Below, piece by piece: positions 57,511-64,000 of a stretch of 64,000 nucleotides of DNA (position 1 is its first letter; every line of letters begins with the position of its first letter). Source of the stretch: an uncultured Lachnospiraceae bacterium. GTDB taxonomy: Bacteria > Bacillota > Clostridia > Lachnospirales > Lachnospiraceae. The stretch lies in assembly GCA_947177165.1 (NCBI GenBank), contig CAMWTP010000007.1, forward strand, positions 1-64,000. Direction: 5' to 3'. The notes under the pieces are model-generated. The model had not been told where the DNA came from. It worked only from the letters and a program-made list of their open reading frames with translations, and ran no database searches. Position numbers and translations under genes: made by a program.

Positions 57511-58946
57511 CCGGTTCCCATCAGTTCCTGCACAGAGTAGACCGCATACCGCATGGCTGCCTCCTCATACTCATACCAAAGCGCAGCGCTTCCGTCCGCA
57601 AGCTCCGCCAGACAGCTATAATGAAAATCACCCTGATTCACCTGGCAATGAGACTCCCAGCGGATTTCTCCCGACTCCTGTATGAGTCCGACGGCAATCA
57701 CTCCGTTGACCCGGCGGTACAGCTCGTCATCTCCTCCGGGATAGCTTGCCAGCAGCACAGGCTTTCCCTGTATCGGACGGGAGTAGTTTATCACAGACAC
57801 CATACAGTTCCCGCAGTAGGACAGCATCGGATCCCTCTGATAAGCACCCCACGTCGCACCGCCGTCAAAGCTGTCCGTGTAAGTCACCTCCCGGATCATA
57901 TTCCTCGAGTACATCCGCAAACGCCCGTCTGGCAGCCCTACTACCTGGGATTCCGAGGATTTGACGCACAAGCCTTCCTCTGTGTATCCTGTCTGGTCCG
58001 CACGCTGTCCCCGCTTCCATGTAACTCCGCAGTCTTCCGTGTAAATCACGCTGGCAAACTCCGTCCCCCGATTGTTGTCGTAAATCGGAAAAATCATCCG
58101 CTCCCTGCCCTGATACATATGGGCATACCCTCTGCCAGGGCAGACAGCCGTGAAGCCAACACAGTCAATCTGCGCACTGATATCCTGCATCTTCCCCCAT
58201 GTCCTCCCCTCGTCATGACTCACGCGGCAAATAATATGAAAAGCCGGATATGCCTTAATCGGGGAAGCTGCAAAAAAGATGTTGGCCTGAATCAGGTTTG
58301 CAGTTTCTGCGCCATTGCCGTCCAGCTGAGGAATCATCACTGGTTCCGCAGCCGTCTCCGCCCCGCTGCGCTGGTACAGATACCCCTCGCAATCAATCAC
58401 ATATGCCTTGTACGGCTCATTGTCGCGAATGCGCAGAACAGGCAGATAACCGTTCCCGTCCGGTTCCCCGGCATAGTAGGGATACGTCTCAGCAGTCAGT
58501 TCCTGCGTCTCCGCGTGCGTGCAGCTCTCTATATCCTTCAGCGCCATGCGGCCGTTCGAATGCCTTCCCCCGTTCTGCTGCCCGCACACCATGCCGTTCA
58601 CCGCCCTTGCACCCACAAAGGCAGGACACAGGTCCGCCAGCAGATACAGATTCCCGGCGGAATCCTCAGCCAGTGCAGGGTCAATGAATCCCGCACTGAA
58701 TATACAGCGGTCCGTGCCGTCCGCCACATCCTCAAAATGGTTTACAAACTGTCTCTCCCAGCTCACCCCGCCATCACAGGAGCGCGCGACCACTGTCTCC
58801 AGATTTCCGGCAGAATCCTTCCCATGCTCCCAGCGCGCGTCACAGGCCGCCACCAGCGTGCCCCCCCGCGTCACGAGCATAGAAGGAATCCTGAACGCCG
58901 CGCTTCCCATACTTCCCTTCGCAAAAGGGTCTGTCACCTTTTTCAT
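57492..58946 (-). CDS. Sialidase (exo-alpha-sialidase, GH33-like)
   Basis: A 484-residue six-bladed propeller enzyme. The FRIP motif with its arginine is at about residues 18-21 (AAFRIPSM). Four Asp-boxes are visible: SCDGGVSWE, SHDEGRTWG, TEDCGVTWK and SFDGGATWG. NMVSVINYSRP and the arginines around YSRNMI fit the carboxylate-binding triad. No signal peptide or wall anchor, so it likely removes sialic acid from imported oligosaccharides in the cytoplasm. It sits upstream of the Lpl-type transporter and downstream of a broken fucosidase gene on the same strand. Confidence 0.9.
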   Translation of the reverse strand: MKKVTDPFAKGSMGSAAFRIPSMLVTRGGTLVAACDARWEHGKDSAGNLETVVARSCDGGVSWERQFVNHFEDVADGTDRCIFSAGFIDPALAEDSAGNLYLLADLCPAFVGARAVNGMVCGQQNGGRHSNGRMALKDIESCTHAETQELTAETYPYYAGEPDGNGYLPVLRIRDNEPYKAYVIDCEGYLYQRSGAETAAEPVMIPQLDGNGAETANLIQANIFFAASPIKAYPAFHIICRVSHDEGRTWGKMQDISAQIDCVGFTAVCPGRGYAHMYQGRERMIFPIYDNNRGTEFASVIYTEDCGVTWKRGQRADQTGYTEEGLCVKSSESQVVGLPDGRLRMYSRNMIREVTYTDSFDGGATWGAYQRDPMLSYCGNCMVSVINYSRPIQGKPVLLASYPGGDDELYRRVNGVIAVGLIQESGEIRWESHCQVNQGDFHYSCLAELADGSAALWYEYEEAAMRYAVYSVQELMGTGQGAEL

Positions 58947-58968
58947 CCTTCGTCACTCCTTTGTCAAT

Positions 58969-59629
58969 TCATTCTCCGTAAACCACAATCTGTTTCAGCG
59001 ATACCTCGCCGCGCGCTGCCGTCACTTTGACCAGCAGTTTGTCCGTCTTGTCCCCGCTGCCGTCCAGCAGCCTGTTCTGCTCCGCAAAAGGATCTGTAAT
59101 CACGCAGATTTTGCGGTTTCCGACAGTCGTCCCCTGAAAAAGCGGATAATTTTTTCCTTCGTGAAACACTGCCTCAATGCGAAAGGTCTCAATGCGCTGC
59201 CCCTTCTCAATCTCCTCCTGCAGTTCCACATACTTCACCTTAGAAACCGGCTGTGCAAGGGTAATCTGATACACCGGCTGTGTGGGATACCCGTCTTTTT
59301 GCTGTTCCACAGTCACCGCAAGCGGATTGGCAAACTCCTGGTCAATCAGCCGGCGCAGCTCCATAAGACGCGCGGCATCACGCGCGTCGAGCAGACCATC
59401 CCTGTCCGGCGGAATATTCAGGTTCAGACAGGCATTGCCGCCCACACTCCCAAGATAGCTCCAGCTGCGCAGGGTCAAACAGGCTTTCCGGTTCTGTCCC
59501 GTCTCCCCACTCCCTGTCCGTAAACGTATTCATTCCAAAGTGTATAAACGCATAGAATGCCGTATCATACCACATTAGTTGCCGCTTTGAAGGCACGACC
59601 TGCGCCGCCTCCCTCAGAAAATCAACCAT
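58969..59629 (-). pseudogene. Alpha-L-fucosidase (GH29) remnant with internal deletion
   Basis: The N-terminal piece (59629 to about 59470) reads PSKRQLMWYDTAFYAFIHFG, MNTFTDREWGDG and LFDPAQL, the start of a GH29 barrel. After about 59470 a different frame continues with YLGSVGGNACLNLNIPPDRD, GLLDARDAARLMEL and the C-terminal beta domain ending KQIVVYGE. Intact relatives have about 400-500 residues before this domain; here roughly 250 or more, including the catalytic Asp, are missing. AGAGGTGA still precedes the first ATG. It cannot be active. The neighbouring sialidase follows after 22 bases. Confidence 0.85.
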
Positions 59630-59978
59630 AAGCTGTCACCTCTTTTGTGTATTTTGCACATATCTGTTTTTCTATTTCTATCATTTTTTCAGTATTATAT
59701 TTGCTATCAGATATGCAGTAGTGTATATTATGCTTATTTGATTTTATATTATATCTGATTTTCTATAATTATTCCACTATTTTTTAAACATTTTAATATT
59801 CTAATTTGTCAAACCTTCTTTTTGAAACGATGCCGTATTTTCTGATGCGCTCCGGCACGCCTTTTGATACATTGAATCCAGAAACTATATTTACAGTTAC
59901 ATAAAGATGCATAAACTTGAAAACACAGAACAATTGTGCTATACTAAAGAACACAAAAAAACAAACAGGAGTACAAAA
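59630..59978. other. AT-rich divergent spacer
   Basis: About 350 bases between the fucosidase remnant and the ABC-2 operon contain no ORF of note. The left part is very AT-rich and may have held the fucosidase promoter. The right part holds the ABC-2 promoter described separately. Confidence 0.5.
59917..59945 (+). promoter_or_regulatory. Sigma-70-type promoter of the ABC-2 operon
   Basis: TTGAAA (59917-59922) and TATACT (59940-59945) are spaced by exactly 17 bases, about 35 bases ahead of the first ATG. The spacer holds the short palindrome ACAATTGT. Confidence 0.75.
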
Positions 59979-60995
59979 ATGGGCGAAAACATAATCGAAC
60001 TGAACCATGTCCGCAAGGAATTTGTGACGGCGAAGCACTATCCCGGCTTTAAGGGTGCGGTCAAGGGGCTGTTTACAAAGGAAACAGTGACAAAGACGGC
60101 CGTGGATGATATCTCCTTTGCGATTCGCGAGGGGGAGATGGTCGGCTATATCGGAAGCAATGGCGCGGGCAAATCCACCACAATCAAGATGATGTCGGGA
60201 ATCCTCACGCCGACCTCCGGCACCTGCGTGGTGAATGGGCTGGAACCGTACATAGACCGGAAAAAGAACGCCAAAAATATCGGCGTTGTGTTCGGACAGC
60301 GGACGCAGCTCTGGTGGGATTTGCCGCTGGGCGAGACATACACTGTCTTAAAAGAAATCTACGAGGTGAGCCGCCGCGACTTTGAGGAGCGGATGGCATT
60401 CTTTGACGATGTCCTGAACCTGCACGAATTTATGCACAGCACTGTGCGGACGCTGTCGCTCGGGCAGCGGATGCGCGCGGATCTGGCGGCAGCGCTGTTA
60501 CATAATCCAAAGGTACTGTATCTCGACGAGCCGACCATCGGTCTGGACGTCGTAGTCAAAGACAGGATTCGCCAGGCAATCCGTGAGATCAATCAGAAGT
60601 ACAACACCACTGTCATTCTGACCACGCACGACCTGAACGACATTGAAGAGCTGTGCCAGCGCATTATCATCATAGACGCTGGAAAAAAGATATACGACTC
60701 TACGCTGAACCAGCTCAAGCAGGACTACGGCAACAGCTGCAGCATTGCATTTGAGTGGAAACAATCCCCCGACGCACTGCAGACGGACATGCTGCAGCAG
60801 CTTGACGGACCGTTTACACTTCACAGGCTCGAAAATGGTATCCAGATCTGCTTTAGCAAAAAGGAGTATTCAGTCGCTGAGGTCATTGCAAGCGTGATGG
60901 GAATCGCGGAGGTAAAGGACGTTCAGATCAAAGAGACAGAGCTTACGGATATCGTGAAAAAAATTTATCAGGGCAGCGAGGACAGAACGATATGA
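59979..60995 (+). CDS. ABC-2 type transporter ATPase
   Basis: A 338-residue cytoplasmic ATPase. Walker A is YIGSNGAGKSTTIKMMSG, the Q-loop VVFGQRTQLWWDLPL is the long form seen with PF06182-type permeases, the signature is LSLGQRMRADLAAAL, Walker B is KVLYLDEPTIGLD and the H-loop is VILTTHDLNDIEEL. AGGAG before ATG 59979 sets the start, since the promoter -10 box overlaps the longer frame. ATGA overlap with the next gene shows coupling. Substrate unknown; similar systems export drugs, lipids or antibiotics. Confidence 0.94.
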   Translation: MGENIIELNHVRKEFVTAKHYPGFKGAVKGLFTKETVTKTAVDDISFAIREGEMVGYIGSNGAGKSTTIKMMSGILTPTSGTCVVNGLEPYIDRKKNAKNIGVVFGQRTQLWWDLPLGETYTVLKEIYEVSRRDFEERMAFFDDVLNLHEFMHSTVRTLSLGQRMRADLAAALLHNPKVLYLDEPTIGLDVVVKDRIRQAIREINQKYNTTVILTTHDLNDIEELCQRIIIIDAGKKIYDSTLNQLKQDYGNSCSIAFEWKQSPDALQTDMLQQLDGPFTLHRLENGIQICFSKKEYSVAEVIASVMGIAEVKDVQIKETELTDIVKKIYQGSEDRTI

Positions 60996-61810
60996 AAAAA
61001 TATTTTAGAATTTATTGGCCTTTTGCCGTAAACCAGATAAAGTCGAATTTCGTTTACAAGGGAAGGTTTTATCTTTTTATTCTGCGAAAATTTCTTGGCA
61101 TGTTTATCTATTACTATCTCTGGATGGCAATCTATGCGAGCGCCCCGTCGGGACAGCTTGGCGGCTTTTCCAGAAGCGAAATGATACTGTACGTATTTAT
61201 GTCATACACGATATCCGATATGGTCATGGTGGGAATCTCCTCCGAAATCGGACACGATGTGACAGACGGAAGTGTGGCGATGAGCCTGACAAAGCCTATC
61301 AGCTACCGCGCACGCCTTGTCTTCCAGTCACTCGGAATAATGATCTACAGGGCGGTTGTCCCCACGCTGTTTATCTGGATTGGGCTGGAGCTATACAAAG
61401 TCTGTAAGCTGGGAATGCCTGTGACCAGCCCGGTGACGATAACAGCGACGCTTGTCAGCATTTTGCTGAGCTTTTTCATCTACATTTATTTCGACTACTG
61501 TTTTGGAATGCTGGCATTTATCACCACCTACATATTCGGAATGAATATCATCAAAAATGCTGCGCTGAATTTCCTGACAGGAAAGCTGATTCCGATTTCC
61601 TTTTTCCCGGCGGTACTGCAAAGAATCTTTTCGTTTCTGCCGTTTACGGCGATAATCTATGTGCCCGTCATGATTTATCTGGGAAAATATTCCGGTGCGC
61701 AGGTGCTGGAACAGCTTGGAAAACAGGCATTGTGGGTCGTAATACTCTCATTGCTTGGCAGTTTTTTGTGGAAAAGAATTGAAAAAAGAATCGTGATTTT
61801 GGGAGGATGA
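60992..61810 (+). CDS. ABC-2 type permease (PF06182-like), first subunit
   Basis: A 272-residue membrane protein with six spans. The pattern YKGRFYLFILRKFLGMFIYY, GHDVTDGSVAMSLTKPISYR and FYFDYCFGMLAF-like IYFDYCFGMLAFITTYIFGM is that of ABC-2 permeases working with long-Q-loop ATPases. The start codon overlaps the ATPase stop by 4 bases. It pairs with the next gene's product. Confidence 0.9.
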   Translation: MKKYFRIYWPFAVNQIKSNFVYKGRFYLFILRKFLGMFIYYYLWMAIYASAPSGQLGGFSRSEMILYVFMSYTISDMVMVGISSEIGHDVTDGSVAMSLTKPISYRARLVFQSLGIMIYRAVVPTLFIWIGLELYKVCKLGMPVTSPVTITATLVSILLSFFIYIYFDYCFGMLAFITTYIFGMNIIKNAALNFLTGKLIPISFFPAVLQRIFSFLPFTAIIYVPVMIYLGKYSGAQVLEQLGKQALWVVILSLLGSFLWKRIEKRIVILGG

Positions 61811-61816
61811 CGGACG

Positions 61817-62617
61817 ATGAGAAAACTATCGAGATATCTGAATCTGTACCGTGTTTTTGTGATACAGTACGTGAAGACAACCATGCAGTCAAAAGCGGAC
61901 TTTTTTATTGGACTGAGCGGATTTTTGATTTCACAGGCGGCTGGGCTGGCGTTTCTGTATCTTGTCTTTGAACAGATCCCGTCCATGCAGGAGTGGACTC
62001 TGGAACAGATGCTCTTTATCTATGGCTTTGCGCAGCTTCCAAGAGGAATCGACCACCTGCTGACGGACAATCTCTGGATGGTCGGCTGGCAGATGGTCAT
62101 CAATGGCACCTTCGACAAATATATCCTGCGCCCCATGAACATTTTTTTCCAGATTGTCTGTGAAAAGGTTCAGTTTGACGCGCTGGGGGAAATTCTGGTC
62201 GGTCTGATCCTGGTGGGCCGGTCTGTCGCAAAGGGTACTGTACAGGTCACGCCGGTCAGGCTGCTGTTTTTTATCATCTCCGTGTCGGCGGGGACTGTTA
62301 TCTACACCTCCGTCAAATTAATCCTGGCGTCCATTGCGTTCTGGTTGAAGGACAGCTCGGCAATCATGACAACCGCATACGAGGTCGCAGACTTTGCAAA
62401 ATATCCGATTGAGATTTACGCAAAGCCGATTCAGGCCGTGCTGATGACAATTCTGCCGTTTGCGTTCGTGGCATACATACCGTCCACGTTTTTCCTGAGC
62501 AATGCCAATATCTGGAAAACAATCGGCGCGGAATGCGCAGTTGCAGCCGTAATCTGGATCATTGCGTACAAACTATTTCAGAAAGGGATTTCCATGTATG
62601 AGAGCGCCGGAAATTGA
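61817..62617 (+). CDS. ABC-2 type permease (PF06182-like), second subunit
   Basis: A 266-residue membrane protein with about six spans. Its N-terminus LSRYLNLYRVFVIQYVKTTM and the motif GTFDKYILRPMNIFFQIVCE match the partner class; DKYILRP corresponds to VAMSLTKPI in the first permease. It starts 6 bases after the first permease gene and ends the operon. Confidence 0.9.
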   Translation: MRKLSRYLNLYRVFVIQYVKTTMQSKADFFIGLSGFLISQAAGLAFLYLVFEQIPSMQEWTLEQMLFIYGFAQLPRGIDHLLTDNLWMVGWQMVINGTFDKYILRPMNIFFQIVCEKVQFDALGEILVGLILVGRSVAKGTVQVTPVRLLFFIISVSAGTVIYTSVKLILASIAFWLKDSSAIMTTAYEVADFAKYPIEIYAKPIQAVLMTILPFAFVAYIPSTFFLSNANIWKTIGAECAVAAVIWIIAYKLFQKGISMYESAGN

Positions 62618-62628
62618 GTGTCACGCCA

Positions 62629-62765
62629 TCAAACAGTCTCTTTATCTGATTCATTCAAATCCTTTTTACGAAAAACAGCAGCCGGGTACATCCGGATTCT
62701 GCCGCCGCGCAGATACATTTTGCCAAAAAAGCATGGCAGAACCGGATTCCCTCCGCCTCGTTCCT
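62629..62765 (-). pseudogene. Truncated copy of the C-terminal segment encoded at the right window edge
   Basis: On the minus strand this reads PCFFGKMYLRGGRIRMYPAA, then VFRKKDLNESDKETV and a stop. It is a close match to 63841-63999, but about 28 bases upstream are deleted, which shifts the frame. No start or ribosome site. It is a partial duplicate of a gene fragment, with some P-loop gene remnant next to it. Confidence 0.7.
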
Positions 62766-62805
62766 GGATTAGACGATTTTCACCATGCATTGGCAGTCAG
62801 TCAAT

Positions 62806-62895
62806 AATAAACAGTTCATTACAAAGAGTCGATTTTCCAACACAGAAAGCCCCGGTGACAATGAATAATGGTTGTTTGCCTCCAACAATCCCGAT
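62806..62895 (-). pseudogene. P-loop kinase N-terminal remnant
   Basis: Directly after the GNAT stop, the minus strand reads GGKQPLFIVTGAFCVGKSTL, then CNELFIID and a stop. The Walker A (GAFCVGKS) resembles small AAA/kinase proteins such as that at 27.1 kb. Only about 30 codons remain, and no good ATG is left after the GGAGG-like sequence. Confidence 0.6.
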
Positions 62896-63420
62896 TTAAC
62901 ACTCTTTTTTATAAATCAACATTCCGTTACCATAAGGGTCATCTTCCGCCCCAAATTCTTCCTTAACAAATTCATAGCCATTCTTTTCAAGAACTCTCAC
63001 AGAAGCATTATTTCCACGCATAACACGTCCATATAAAACATTTATTCCAAAAGTTCCTGTAACAAACTCAGTCATGGCCTTTAATAATTCAGTAGCGTAC
63101 CCATTTCCACTATACTTTTTACATATCCCATAACCTATTTCTACCTCATTGGAATTTCCCTCCACCTCATTTACACCTGTATCGCCTATCAATTCACCTG
63201 TTTCTTTCAATTCAACAGCTAATACATATGGTAAATGCCTGTCATTCACACAGTCCACATAAAATTTGATTGCCCCTTTCGTTTCTTCCATATCTGCATA
63301 GCTTTCATTTGGAATCCACCTTTTTACTTCTTCTTCCAAATGATTTTCATATAAGCATTTGGCATCTTCTATCTCAAATTTTCTAATCCTCAAGTACTCT
63401 GTTTCAAACATATATTCCAT
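62896..63420 (-). CDS. GNAT family N-acetyltransferase (RimJ/RimL-like)
   Basis: A 174-residue cytoplasmic acetyltransferase. TEYLRIRKFEIEDAKCLYEN is the usual RimJ-type N-terminus. PYVLAVELKETGELIGDTGV leads into the acetyl-CoA-binding region EIGYGICKKYSGNGYATELL (motif A, with the Q/R-x-x-G-x-G/A reading KKYSGNGYA). RGNNASVRVLEKNGYEFVKE is motif B. AAGGAG before ATG 63420 sets the start. Substrate unknown; it could modify a protein N-terminus or a small amine. Confidence 0.92.
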   Translation of the reverse strand: MEYMFETEYLRIRKFEIEDAKCLYENHLEEEVKRWIPNESYADMEETKGAIKFYVDCVNDRHLPYVLAVELKETGELIGDTGVNEVEGNSNEVEIGYGICKKYSGNGYATELLKAMTEFVTGTFGINVLYGRVMRGNNASVRVLEKNGYEFVKEEFGAEDDPYGNGMLIYKKEC

Positions 63421-63446
63421 ACCTTTTTTCTCCTTATCAATTGCTG

Positions 63447-63776
63447 TCACTGCATATAATAACGCACTCCCTTGTCACACTCAATTTTACCCCGGCAGGC
63501 GCTTACATACCGATACAGCTGTGTATAGACACGCACCAGCGCGTCCTCCTTCTTTTCCATCTGGTGGCGGCGCATCGTCAGGCCGCCGGTCAGCTGTGAG
63601 AGCAGCTCCGACAGCAGTTCCATGCCGTATGCTGCCGTGCGCCTGACCATACTGTCCAGCGCTTCCAGTGTGCTGTCATGCACCGTGTCAAAACCGCTCT
63701 GGTACAAGTCTTCCAGAAGATTTTCCACGTCGGACAGCAGCTGTTCAAGCGCTTCTTCCTTATCAAACATGTTCAT
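63447..63776 (-). CDS. Small helical protein of unknown function
   Basis: A 109-residue, acidic-to-neutral protein predicted to be almost fully alpha-helical (EALEQLLSDVENLLEDLYQS, then DALVRVYTQLYRYVSAC). There is no signal peptide, membrane span or known motif. GGGAG lies about 9 bases before ATG 63776. The GNAT ORF starts near its stop, so the two may be co-transcribed. I do not recognise its family. Confidence 0.6.
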   Translation of the reverse strand: MNMFDKEEALEQLLSDVENLLEDLYQSGFDTVHDSTLEALDSMVRRTAAYGMELLSELLSQLTGGLTMRRHQMEKKEDALVRVYTQLYRYVSACRGKIECDKGVRYYMQ

Positions 63777-63840
63777 CTTTTATCAACTCCCGCTCTCATT
63801 TCTTGCGCAGATATGATTCTGCTTTCTATTCTAAAAAGCT

Positions 63841-64000
63841 TCAAGCAGTTCCTTTATCCGATTCATTCAATTCTTTTTTACGAAAAACAGCAACCGGATA
63901 CATCCGGATTCTGCCGCCGCGCAGATAAATTTTGCCAAAAAAGCATGGCAGGTTTTCGTTCGTAATCTTTTCTAAATACCGGATTCCCTCCGCCTCGTCT
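63841..64000 (-). CDS. C-terminal end of an unrecognised gene (partial, runs off the window)
   Basis: On the minus strand, 52 codons from the window edge to a TGA at 63841 read DEAEGIRYLEKITNENLPCF, FGKIYLRGGRIRMYPVAVFR and KKELNESDKGTA. The open frame and its conservation with the fragment at 62.6 kb suggest real coding sequence. I do not recognise the family; the rest lies to the right of the window. Confidence 0.55.
   Translation of the reverse strand, partial: DEAEGIRYLEKITNENLPCFFGKIYLRGGRIRMYPVAVFRKKELNESDKGTA

Noticed and set aside
57378..59030. 550-codon plus-strand frame across the sialidase gene
   Set aside because: Antisense; its N-terminus only translates the 30-bp repeat into a repeated peptide. 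The sialidase Asp-boxes are on the minus strand.

Overview
The window looks like chromosomal DNA of a gut Clostridia, most likely a Lachnospiraceae. The evidence is strong AGGAGG-type ribosome sites, moderate base composition, an NADP-type glutamate dehydrogenase, LplABC-style sugar ABC transporters, ROK regulators, PMCA-type calcium ATPase and IS1182-like remnants. No rRNA, tRNA, CRISPR array or phage structural gene was seen. Species assignment is inference.

Layout. 1-3.8 kb: gdhA and a Na/Pi symporter-PhoU protein, both on the minus strand. 3.8-23.1 kb: a large Ter-type stress locus. It holds a Uma2 nuclease, a Pro/Gln-rich TerD, AIM24, a HAD phosphatase, a SUKH-like protein, a Ca2+-ATPase, three TerD paralogues, TelA, YceG, a trypsin-like protease with IPPR repeats, a citrate-lyase-like TIM barrel, a PRTase-Pelota (StiP) protein, a MATE exporter and a PRTase-TRSP protein. 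It ends with an unrecognised gene split by a single-base frameshift. This set matches the predicted Ter 'biosynthetic module' thought to make a nucleoside-like metabolite. 23.2-26.8 kb: a heterodimeric ABC exporter. 27-33 kb: a scarred region flanked by an intact and a truncated copy of a gamma-carbonic-anhydrase-like gene. Between the copies lie a SUKH protein, a nanE fragment, a transposase remnant, one copy of a dispersed hairpin element and a BlaI/BlaR1-like operon. That operon's sensor ectodomain resembles the secreted protein encoded by its last gene. 33-36.3 kb: two head-to-head ECF sigma/anti-sigma modules.

36.4-53.4 kb is a carbohydrate region. A long minus-strand unit runs transaldolase, TIM-like isomerase, LarA-like protein, taurine/nitrate-type ABC transporter, DUF4838 protein, nagB, a tandem hairpin element, nagA and a TauE/SafE exporter. 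A ROK regulator lies upstream, and a GH2 beta-galactosidase plus an SGNH esterase face the other way. 53.5-59.6 kb holds an Lpl-type ABC transporter, an intracellular sialidase and an alpha-L-fucosidase reduced to its two ends. 59.9-62.6 kb is an ABC-2 exporter operon. The right end has a GNAT acetyltransferase, a small helical protein, a P-loop remnant and two copies of one C-terminal coding segment, one truncated and one running off the window.

The carbohydrate genes point to use of host mucin- or milk-type glycans (sialic acid, GlcNAc, galactose, fucose), with two steps (nanE, fucosidase) decayed here. The most unusual non-coding signals are two families of hairpin elements whose stems differ between copies but stay paired: the 125-bp tandem repeat between nagB and nagA, and a roughly 100-bp dispersed element at 5.4 kb and 29.9 kb.
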